Assembly: GCA_047516825.1 (NCBI GenBank)
Contig: JAKZUA010000204.1
Location: 1 to 18,601 of the forward strand
Length of the DNA: 18,601 bases
DNA from: JADFQT01 sp047516825
Lineage (GTDB): Bacteria; Chloroflexota; Dehalococcoidia; Lucifugimonadales; UBA3495
Direction of reading: 5' to 3'
Part shown: piece after piece, positions 6,874 through 12,772 of the stretch
Numbering within the stretch: position 1 is the stretch's first letter
Layout: each line of letters begins with the position of its first letter
Notes under the pieces: model-generated
Database searches by the model: none
What the model saw: the letters and a program-made list of their open reading frames with translations, nothing else
Told to the model about the DNA's origin: nothing
Made by a program: the position numbers and the translations under genes

Positions 6874-6902
6874 TTGCCGGTCGGAGCATTTCAGCGTATA
6901 AA
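6874..6902 (+). promoter_or_regulatory. Candidate sigma70 promoter for the GGT-family gene
   Basis: TTGCCG (6874-6879), 17 bases, then TATAAA (6897-6902): four and five of six matches to consensus. The start near 6909 would give a leader of about 90 bases that contains the whole 30-base triplication. Weaker than the rplU and HIT promoters. Confidence 0.4.
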
Positions 6903-6926
6903 TGGGTGCAATCACCTATTACGCCA

Positions 6927-7016
6927 GGTGAGGCCTGCCCGGACCGGTTCCGACGAGGGGAGGCCTGCCCTAATCACTTCCAGCCAGGGGAGGCCTGCCA
7001 TGACCGCATCCAACGA
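6927..7016 (+). repeat. Three tandem 30-bp units carrying the ribosome-binding site
   Basis: Units at 6927-6956, 6957-6986 and 6987-7016 are each exactly 30 bases and share GGnGAGGCCTGCC at the start and TCC(A/G)(A/G)C(C/G)A-like ends. Only the third unit has ATG (7000-7002) after CCTGCC and serves as the start of the GGT-family gene; units 1 and 2 have CGG and CTA there. Unit length is a multiple of three, so the upstream frame stays open through the array. Confidence 0.85.
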
Positions 7017-8811
7017 GGAACCCTCCGCCGCCACCTTCACATCCGGTCCTAATGGCGGCTACTCCCATCGTCCAATCGTCTGGGGCACCCGCGCCATGGT
7101 CGGAGGGGGAACGCAGCTGACCGCCCAGGTCGGCATGCGCATCCTGTGGCAGGGGGGCAACGCCGTGGACGCGGCGGTGGCCACCGCCTTGGCCGCCGGA
7201 GTGATGGAACCCACCGCCCACTACACCCTGGGGGGCGAAGTCGCCTTTCTCTTCTACGATCGCAGCGCGGGGGCCGTCCGATCGGTGGTCGGCCAGGGTT
7301 GGGCCGCCGGTGATGCGACGATAGAGCGCTATATGTCAAAGTGGGGGGAGATTCCCCCTGGTGTCCCCAGCACCACCGTGCCGGGCGTGGTGTCGGCCCT
7401 GCTGACCATGCTGGCCAACTACGGCACCATGAGCTTCGCTCAGGTGGTGGAGAGCGCCCTGGATTTCGCCAACAACGGTTTTCCCGCTTACCAGCTTTTG
7501 AGCAGGGCCATTGGCAGCCCGGAGCGGAGGTCCAACCTGGAAAAATATCCAGAATCGGCCCGCATTTACCTACCAGACGGCGAACCGCCTGCCCTGGGAA
7601 GTATGTTTGTCCAGAAGGACTTGGCCCGAACTTTATCGCTGATGGTAGGCACGGAACAGCAATCATTGGGCAAGGGACTGACCCGAGCCTCGGCGATCCA
7701 GGCGGCCCGGGACGTGTTCTACAAAGGGGACGTGGCGCATCGGATGGCGGAAGCTCTGGAGCGGCTGGGCGGTTTGTATACTTACGAAGACTTTGCCGAA
7801 TACGAGTCTCCCCTGGAAGAACCCATATCGGTAAGCTACCGGGGTTACCAGATTTTCACCAACCGCACCTGGACTCAGGGGATAACCCTGCTGGAAACCC
7901 TGAACATTCTGGAAGGCTATGACCTGGCAGCCCTGGGACACAACAGCCCGCAGGCGATCCACTTGCAGGTGGAGGCCTTGAAGCTGGCCTTCGCCGACCG
8001 GGAGCAATACGTGGGGGACCCGGCCTTTGTGGACGTACCGGTGGAAGGACTGTTATCTCCCGAATACGCCGCGTTACGGCGAACATTGATCAATCCCGAC
8101 CGGGCCGAAGCTCAATACCCGCCCGGCGACCCCAGGAGGATGCTGGCGGCAGCCGAAGGGTGGCGGTCCAGCAACGGAGCCCACCCGGCTGAAATGGAGG
8201 CCGAGCCGGTGGGAGGAGACGGAGACGGTACTACTTATCTCTCGGCCGTCGATGGCGAAGGCAATATGGTTTCCTGCACCCCCAGCAGCTTCGCCGGGCT
8301 GGCCCAAGGCATGATCCTGGGCGACACCGGAATCCTGATTAACTGCCGGGGCTGCTACTTCTGGCTGGACGAGCATAACCCCAACAGCCTGGCGCCCCAC
8401 AAGCGGCCTCGCACCACCCCGTGCACTTTCATAATTTTGAAGGACGGCCAGCCCTTCATGACTTTGGGGACTCCGGGCGGGGATAGCCAGCCCCAGAGCA
8501 ACCTGCAGGTCTTCAACAACATCGTCGACTTCGAGATGAACGTGCAGGAAGCGGTGGAAGCTCCCAGATTTTGCTCCTACAGCTTTCCCCGGTCTCCCTG
8601 GCCCCATCGCGGATATCCCAACCGGCTGGAGCTGGAGGGCCGGGTCTCGGAAGACCTGGTGGATTCGTTACGGGACCGGGGACATGAGGTGGAAGTGGTG
8701 GCGCCCTGGGGCATCAGCAACGGCTTCGCCCCCATAATCGTTAATCCGGAAACCGGCGTGTATCACGGCGGCGCGGATCCCAGAAAAGAATCGGTGATGC
8801 TGGGCTGGTAG
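7000..8811 (+). CDS. Gamma-glutamyltransferase family protein
   Basis: A 603-residue member of the gamma-glutamyltransferase (N-terminal nucleophile hydrolase) family. ATG 7000 was chosen over a TTG at 6814 because GGGGAGG lies 6 bases before it and the upstream codons are repeat-derived. The N-terminal half has GGTQLTAQVGMRILWQGGNAVDAAVATALAAGVMEP. The self-cleavage and catalytic threonine is expected at Thr411, first T of GDGTTYLSAVDGEGNMVS. The small subunit follows with KRPRTTPCTFIILKDG and MTLGTPGGDSQPQSNLQVFNNIVDF. No signal peptide is visible, so it may act inside the cell, unlike classical periplasmic GGT. The real substrate could be glutathione, a gamma-glutamyl amide, or a cephalosporin-acylase type amide; sequence alone does not decide. 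Confidence 0.92.
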   Translation: MTASNEEPSAATFTSGPNGGYSHRPIVWGTRAMVGGGTQLTAQVGMRILWQGGNAVDAAVATALAAGVMEPTAHYTLGGEVAFLFYDRSAGAVRSVVGQGWAAGDATIERYMSKWGEIPPGVPSTTVPGVVSALLTMLANYGTMSFAQVVESALDFANNGFPAYQLLSRAIGSPERRSNLEKYPESARIYLPDGEPPALGSMFVQKDLARTLSLMVGTEQQSLGKGLTRASAIQAARDVFYKGDVAHRMAEALERLGGLYTYEDFAEYESPLEEPISVSYRGYQIFTNRTWTQGITLLETLNILEGYDLAALGHNSPQAIHLQVEALKLAFADREQYVGDPAFVDVPVEGLLSPEYAALRRTLINPDRAEAQYPPGDPRRMLAAAEGWRSSNGAHPAEMEAEPVGGDGDGTTYLSAVDGEGNMVSCTPSSFAGLAQGMILGDTGILINCRGCYFWLDEHNPNSLAPHKRPRTTPCTFIILKDGQPFMTLGTPGGDSQPQSNLQVFNNIVDFEMNVQEAVEAPRFCSYSFPRSPWPHRGYPNRLELEGRVSEDLVDSLRDRGHEVEVVAPWGISNGFAPIIVNPETGVYHGGADPRKESVMLGW

Positions 8812-8823
8812 GGGCTAGCCCAG

Positions 8824-8878
8824 CCCAGGTGACCCTGGGGTAGGCGCGCGCCCGGTTAAGCGACCGACGTAACCGGGC
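8824..8878. repeat. Two adjacent intergenic hairpins
   Basis: CCCAGG-TGAC-CCTGGG (8824-8839) and GCCCGGTTA (8850-8858) with TAACCGGGC (8870-8878) are perfect stems just after the GGT-family stop codon. Neither is followed by a T-run, so they are not standard intrinsic terminators, though they could protect the 3' end of the transcript. The stretch 8879-9001 shows nothing else that I can support. Confidence 0.6.
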
Positions 8879-9001
8879 CAACTCTGAAGGGACCAATGCC
8901 ATGCGCCCCTACCGAGCACTGCTAGACCTCCCCCTAGAATGTGTTGAAGAAGTTTCTTGACATCCGGGCTCAAGGTGTCATCCAGGTTTGGGCTTCGGCC
9001 T

Positions 9002-9076
9002 CCTCTCCCCTTGTGGGAGAGGATTGAGGTGAGGGGTATCACCCTCATCCCAACCTTCTCCCTTGATGGGAGAAGG
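9002..9076. repeat. Palindromic dispersed-repeat-like element (two inverted hairpin units)
   Basis: Hairpin 1 is CCTCTCCC-N5-GGGAGAGG (9002-9022). Hairpin 2 is CCTTCTCCC-N5-GGGAGAAGG (9054-9076). Each is joined to a GAGG(T/A)TGAGGG-like arm that faces the other, so the whole 75 bases is an imperfect inverted repeat of two similar units. Units of this kind (CTCTCCC...GGGAGAGG...GGTGAGGG) recur as intergenic repeats in many bacterial genomes. It sits between two convergent genes. Confidence 0.75.
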
Positions 9077-9162
9077 TTCTATTATCAGGCCATAACAGGA
9101 TGCGTATTTCTCTATTCTAGCGCGGACAATGCGCCAGCCTTTTTAACACCCCCTCAGCCCTT

Positions 9163-10020
9163 CTAGGCAGACAGCCAGCCCTTCACCGCCGGGATGAACT
9201 CCCCCGGGTTGTCCTCGAAGACCATGTGTCCCGCTCGACTGATTTCGACTACCTGGGCGGTGGGGATGGTTTCGACCATTTGGTCCGCTACTTCCCGAGG
9301 CAGCAGGTCGGTCTCGGCGCCCCGAACAATCAGGGTTGGGCACCCGATGCTGGGCAGCAGGGGCCACAGGTCCTCCGCCGGGGGCGCGGTGCCCTGCCGG
9401 CGCTGCTCCCTAATCGCCAAGTCGTAGCGCCAGCCAATCTTACCATCGGCCAACTGGCTGGTGGCGTACTTTAACCTGCGCCGCAGGACCGAGTCGGAGG
9501 CGAAGCGATTGCCTCCGGCCATGTGCCTGACCACGGCCTCGAAGTCGTCGAACTCCTCCGGCACGTCGATCATCTCCTGGGTAATGCGCTGGCCGCCCTT
9601 GGGGTCCACGGTAGGGCCGATGTCCACGACTACTAGCTTCTCGAGCCGGTGGGAGTGCCGCCCGGCGAAGGCCAGGCTATTACGGCCTCCCATGGAGTGC
9701 CCCACCAGGATGAAAGAGTCCAGGTTCAAGGAATCGCAGAAGCCGACCAGGTCGGCCAAATAGGCGGCTCCCGAGTAATCACCGTCGCCGGCCCAATCGC
9801 TGTCGCCCCGGCCTCGCTGATCCAACGCCAGCACGTGATAATCTTGGTACAGCGCCTGCGAAACGTCATCCCAAGAGTGGGCGTGGCCCCGCAGTCCGTG
9901 GAGCAGGAGGAGGTCCGGCGCGCCCTGGTTGCCCCAATCCAGATAGTGGAGCTTCATCTCGTTGTCTGCGCCGTTGTTTACCGTGACTGTCCGGTCCTGA
10001 GGTTGTACTTTAGTGGTCAT
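9163..10020 (-). CDS. Alpha/beta hydrolase fold protein
   Basis: A 285-residue alpha/beta hydrolase. The oxyanion segment is LLLLHGLRGHAHSW (residues 37-50), the nucleophile elbow is GHSMGG (Ser109), and the rest of the triad is likely Asp238 (in RGAETDLLP) and His265 (in RAGHMVFEDNP). The strand LALDQRGRGDSDW is typical of the family. No signal peptide is seen, so it is cytoplasmic. GGGAGG lies 7 bases before ATG. Substrate is unknown; the family includes esterases, C-C bond hydrolases and haloperoxidase-like enzymes. It follows the crotonase gene on the same strand after 74 bases, so both may serve one CoA or aromatic-acid breakdown route (inference). Confidence 0.92.
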   Translation of the reverse strand: MTTKVQPQDRTVTVNNGADNEMKLHYLDWGNQGAPDLLLLHGLRGHAHSWDDVSQALYQDYHVLALDQRGRGDSDWAGDGDYSGAAYLADLVGFCDSLNLDSFILVGHSMGGRNSLAFAGRHSHRLEKLVVVDIGPTVDPKGGQRITQEMIDVPEEFDDFEAVVRHMAGGNRFASDSVLRRRLKYATSQLADGKIGWRYDLAIREQRRQGTAPPAEDLWPLLPSIGCPTLIVRGAETDLLPREVADQMVETIPTAQVVEISRAGHMVFEDNPGEFIPAVKGWLSA

Positions 10021-10094
10021 GGCCTTGCCTCCCGTGATGTTAGTAGTTATTGGGATTCAAGCTGGTCCGCGCTGGTTAGAGAAAGATGCCAGGT

Positions 10095-10871
10095 TCAGCG
10101 ACCCTTCCAATTGGGCTTGCGTTTTTCAGCGAAAGCCAGCGGCCCTTCCTTGGAATCTTCGGTGGTCAGCAGCTGGTCGTACATATGATAGGTCAACGAA
10201 GAGATGTCTTGGGTCGACATGTTCAACCCCCGATAGGCCAGCTCCTTGAAATACTGGACGGCCAGGGGAGCGTTCTCCGCTATTTGCTGGGCCATGGTAA
10301 TCGCCTCTTCCATTAGCTGTTCGCCCGGGACCACTTTGTTGAGGAAACCCATGTCGTAGGCCCGCTGAGCGCTGACAGGTTGGGCAGTCATGCAAAGCTC
10401 CAGCACGGCGGATAGGGGGATCATCTTGGACAAGATGGTGCCGAAGGGGGGCAGCAGGCTCCACTTGGTCTCGGTGATACCCAGCTTAGCGTCCTCGGCG
10501 GCCAGGCGCAGGTCGCACATTTGGGCTATGGACCAGCCACCGGCCAATGCGTAACCGTTGACCGCCGCTATCAGGGGTTTCCAGGTCTGAGGCCACATGT
10601 AGGGCCGGTCCGGGTACATGGAGTCCCTGGCCCTGGCTTGTGCCCCTTCAGCGTTGTCGGAAGCCCGCTCTTTCAGGTCACGGCCGGCGCAGAAGGCGCG
10701 ACCGGCGCCGGTGATGATGCCGACGTAGGAGTCCTCATCGCCATCGAACTGGGTGATCGCCTCCGAAAGTTCCCGGCGCAGCTGACGATTTATGGAGTTA
10801 AGGGCGTCGGGGCGGTTGAGGGTCATTAGTACGACGTTGCCCCGCTTCTCATATAGGACTGTTTCGGCCAC
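10095..10871 (-). CDS. Enoyl-CoA hydratase/isomerase (crotonase) family protein
   Basis: A 258-residue crotonase-fold protein. The start is GTG 10871, chosen because AAGGAG (10884-10879) lies 7 bases before it; an upstream TTG in frame has no such site. Oxyanion-hole elements are present: AFCAGRDLKE (Ala62-Gly63) and GYALAGGWS (Gly111-Gly112). Of the two glutamates used by true hydratases, the second is kept (Glu134, in GITETKW) but the first is replaced by Ser114 (GGWSIAQ instead of GGCELA). So it may be an isomerase, decarboxylase or hydrolase rather than a hydratase; this rests on a by-eye alignment. Likely co-transcribed with the alpha/beta hydrolase. Confidence 0.93.
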   Translation of the reverse strand: MAETVLYEKRGNVVLMTLNRPDALNSINRQLRRELSEAITQFDGDEDSYVGIITGAGRAFCAGRDLKERASDNAEGAQARARDSMYPDRPYMWPQTWKPLIAAVNGYALAGGWSIAQMCDLRLAAEDAKLGITETKWSLLPPFGTILSKMIPLSAVLELCMTAQPVSAQRAYDMGFLNKVVPGEQLMEEAITMAQQIAENAPLAVQYFKELAYRGLNMSTQDISSLTYHMYDQLLTTEDSKEGPLAFAEKRKPNWKGR

Positions 10872-10952
10872 GTTTTGTCTCCTTCCTGGCAAATTGGGGG
10901 TCCTAAAGTTCCAACCTTCGCCGGTCCTCTAGTGTCCACCCGGCGTCTGCGA

Positions 10953-11159
10953 TTATACTTCAACCTGAATAGATTCACCCGAATCCAATAAATCCTCAAC
11001 GTATAGTTCGATGGCCTCTTGGATGTTTACCAGGGCCTCCGCGGAAGTATGACCCCAGGTGTGACAACCCTTCAGAGCTGGGGAAAATGCATGTTAGGCC
11101 TGCCCGCCATCAGGAAAAGAGTCTTCCTCAATCACAATGCTGAAAATGTAAGATTTCAT
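10953..11159 (-). pseudogene. HicB/UPF0150-family antitoxin remnant with in-frame TAA
   Basis: From ATG 11159 the minus strand reads MKSYIFSIVIEEDSFPDGGQA, then TAA (11096-11094), then HAFSPALKGCHTWGHTSAEALVNIQEAIELYVEDLLDSG to TAA at 10955-10953. This is a standard HicB-like partial RNase-H-fold protein, in which the position of the TAA is normally Tyr (AYHAxxPALKGCHTWG), so a single TAC/TAT to TAA change inactivates it at codon 22. The fragment is too short to show up as a long ORF. No hicA toxin fits in the flanking 34 and 81 bases, so it is an orphan. It lies between the HIT gene and the crotonase gene on their strand. Confidence 0.8.
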
Positions 11160-11193
11160 TGCTATATTTCTTGGGCCTAAGATTTACGCCGGT

Positions 11194-11529
11194 TCAGGCG
11201 TATTGTCCCAGATATACGCCTCCAATTACGTGGATATGCCCGTGGCTCTGGCTTTGCAGGCCGTCAGGCCCAAAGTTGGACAGAATTCGAAAGCCGTTGG
11301 GGGCGTACATGCAGCCCAGGTCCGTCGCTACCTTTCCCATCCGGTTCATCACCCCTCCGCTCCAAACCTCCAGCTGGGTCAGGTGACTCTTGGGCATCAC
11401 CAGCAGCATCAGCGGCACCCAGGTCAGCTTATTAACAATGGCGATTATCTCTTCATCCACATAGCGAATTCGGGCCGGTTCCTCTCCAGCCACAATACGG
11501 CAGAATACGCAATTAGAAAGGGAAGGCAC
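11194..11529 (-). CDS. HIT family protein
   Basis: A 111-residue histidine-triad protein, normally a nucleotide hydrolase or transferase acting on AMP-linked substrates. It has the N-terminal CVFCRIVAGEEPARI (Cys7 and Cys10, which bind zinc with His49 in many members) and the triad SHGHIHVIGG (His96, His98, His100) near the C-terminus. Length matches the short Hint-type branch. The start is GTG 11529, with GAGG nine bases upstream. A near-consensus promoter (11623-11595) gives a leader of about 60 bases. It is the first gene of the minus-strand group that ends with the alpha/beta hydrolase. Confidence 0.93.
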   Translation of the reverse strand: MPSLSNCVFCRIVAGEEPARIRYVDEEIIAIVNKLTWVPLMLLVMPKSHLTQLEVWSGGVMNRMGKVATDLGCMYAPNGFRILSNFGPDGLQSQSHGHIHVIGGVYLGQYA

Positions 11530-11594
11530 CGAATTTTACCTCGCCGTTAGTTTTGCCCAGCAGGCCCACAGCCACCTGGGAGAGCTGCCCGGTG

Positions 11595-11623
11595 ACTATA
11601 AATGGCGGATAATTCCTTGTCAA
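11595..11623 (-). promoter_or_regulatory. Strong sigma70-type promoter for the HIT gene
   Basis: On the minus strand, a perfect TTGACA (11623-11618) is followed after exactly 17 bases by TATAGT (11600-11595), five of six matches. Transcription should begin near 11588, about 59 bases before the HIT start codon. This is the best promoter match I found in the window. Confidence 0.7.
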
Positions 11624-11700
11624 TGCGCCGTCGCTGCGTGAGGTTTCCCCCAGTTTTTCGACACAAAGTGGCTGTGGTATCATGGGCTGGGGAGGCAGCT

Positions 11701-12192
11701 ATGTTCGGCTTAGCCGTTTTGACCGTCAGCACATCCGGCTTCCACGGCCAGCGCGAGGACACCAGCGGAGAAGCCATTAAAGAGATTTTGGCTCCTCCCG
11801 AGTACCAAACCGTCCAGTACGAAGTGGTCTCCGATGAGCAAGAGACCATCGCCCAGAGGATGGTCGAGTGGGCCAATGACCCGGAAGTAGACCTGATCGT
11901 CAGCACCGGTGGCACCGGCTTGGGGCGGCGCGACGTCACGCCAGAGGCATGCCTCTCCATCATTGACCGGGAGGTTCCGGGGTTGGCGGAGGCCATGCGG
12001 GCGGAAACCTTGAAGTTCACCCCCATGGCCATGCTCAGCCGGTCGGTAGCCGGCATTCGTGGCCATACGCTGATTATCACCCTGCCCGGCAGTCCCAAAG
12101 GGGTTAGGGAAACCCTGGATGTGGTTAAATCGGTGTTGCCCCATGCCTTGGACTTGCTCAAACGGGAGTCGGTAAACGAGCACCCGGTCTAG
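11701..12192 (+). CDS. MogA/MoaB-type molybdopterin-biosynthesis protein
   Basis: A 164-residue protein of the MoaB/Mog family, which binds molybdopterin and adenylylates it (Mog) before molybdenum insertion. ATG 11701 was chosen because GGGGAGG (11689-11695) is 5 bases upstream and the family N-terminus FGLAVLTVSTSG starts there; a longer frame from 11602 adds unrelated residues. Motifs: LIVSTGGTGLGRRDVTPEA (residues 65-83) and LIITLPGSPKGVRETL (124-139), the two conserved blocks that form the pterin site. No other molybdenum-cofactor gene is nearby. Whether it acts as MoaB or MogA cannot be decided. It is divergent from the HIT gene. Confidence 0.92.
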   Translation: MFGLAVLTVSTSGFHGQREDTSGEAIKEILAPPEYQTVQYEVVSDEQETIAQRMVEWANDPEVDLIVSTGGTGLGRRDVTPEACLSIIDREVPGLAEAMRAETLKFTPMAMLSRSVAGIRGHTLIITLPGSPKGVRETLDVVKSVLPHALDLLKRESVNEHPV

Positions 12193-12229
12193 ATTTTTTA
12201 ACCCCAGGAATAGATTTTTAGCCCAAGGA
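12190..12229 (+). repeat. Imperfect tandem repeat holding a stop codon and a ribosome site
   Basis: TAGATTTTTTAACCCCAGGA (12190-12209) and a 19-base relative at 12211-12229 repeat in tandem. The first copy begins with the Mog-family stop codon; the second ends in the AAGGAG site of the next gene. Confidence 0.6.
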
Positions 12230-12239
12230 GACAGCCAGA

Positions 12240-12581
12240 ATGAGTAGCGGCTCGGAGGAAACCCCCGTCTACTGGCCCAGAGTGAAGGAGATTCTAGACG
12301 GCGTTATGAACCGGTGGGAAGAGAAATGGGGTCGGGAGGGATACCCGGGCATTCACGAGTACTACTGGGAGACTTCTCAAGAATTGAAAGACTCGGTTCT
12401 GTCGGGCTACCGTTCCATTGAGCCGGGCGTGCCGGGCAAGGATACCTGGCTGGTCAGGTCCCTGGCCCGGGCGGTAGCCACCTACGGGAAGATGCCCTTA
12501 CGTGGTCCCTTCCTTACCCGCACCGAGGTGGAGGAGATCGTTACCTGGATCGACACCGGAATGCCGGAAGGGCCGCCGTAA
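12240..12581 (+). CDS. Hypothetical protein, 113 aa
   Basis: A 113-residue acidic and aromatic-rich protein with AAGGAG nine bases before ATG, so it is probably real. I do not recognise the family. It has no signal peptide, membrane segment or cysteine. The N-terminal half is predicted helical (WPRVKEILDGVMNRWEEKWGREGYPGIHEYYWETSQELKD). The end, FLTRTEVEEIVTWIDTGMPEG, resembles the last helix of many cytochrome-c-like domains ('IxxWIDxGMPxG'), but there is no CxxCH heme site. It follows the Mog-family gene after 47 bases in what looks like a two-gene operon that ends at the hairpins at 12619 and 12687. Confidence 0.75.
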   Translation: MSSGSEETPVYWPRVKEILDGVMNRWEEKWGREGYPGIHEYYWETSQELKDSVLSGYRSIEPGVPGKDTWLVRSLARAVATYGKMPLRGPFLTRTEVEEIVTWIDTGMPEGPP

Positions 12582-12618
12582 GGATTGGGGGAATAAGCCA
12601 ACTATTTCAAAACGACCC

Positions 12619-12654
12619 ATGTCGTTCTGAAGGAGCCCTTCGGCGTGACATTTT
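12619..12654 (+). terminator. Imperfect hairpin followed by TTTT
   Basis: ATGTCGTTCTGAAGG (12619-12633) pairs with CCTTCGGCGTGACAT (12637-12651) at 14 of 15 positions, counting G-T pairs, with a 3-base loop. TTTT overlaps its end (12651-12654). It lies 38 bases after the 113-aa gene and could be its terminator. The sequence also has the look of a dispersed intergenic repeat. Confidence 0.5.
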
Positions 12655-12670
12655 CAGTCTGACCCATCCC

Positions 12671-12741
12671 CCTGCCGCGAAAATGCAACACCTGAAGGAC
12701 GTCGATTGACATCCTTCAGGTGTTTTTAATTTCGCGGCAGG
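12671..12741. terminator. Nested inverted repeats with a strong terminator hairpin
   Basis: Inner hairpin: AACACCTGAAGGA (12687-12699) pairs perfectly with TCCTTCAGGTGTT (12712-12724); the loop adds GTC/GAC pairs around GATT, and TTTTT (12723-12727) follows, so it works as an intrinsic terminator on the plus strand. Outer arms: CCTGCCGCGAAA (12671-12682) and its exact complement (12730-12741). The complete 71 bases could form one long cruciform between convergent genes. Confidence 0.8.
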
Positions 12742-12772
12742 CAGGTATACGGGGGATTAAACCGGAGCGAGG

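Noticed and set aside
6814..6999. Extended N-terminus of the GGT-family protein from TTG 6814
   Set aside because: The extra residues are unlike the family, come partly from a 30-base tandem repeat, and the ATG at 7000 has a strong GGGGAGG site.
11094..11105. AGGCCTGCCCG match between the HicB remnant and the 30-base repeat units
   Set aside because: Eleven bases around a common GC-rich string; orientation and context differ, so likely chance.
11513..11683. A 56-codon minus-strand open frame overlapping the HIT start (MIPQPLCVEKLGETSRSDG...)
   Set aside because: It has protein-like composition, but no Shine-Dalgarno site precedes its ATG and a near-consensus promoter lies inside it; more likely a leader region.
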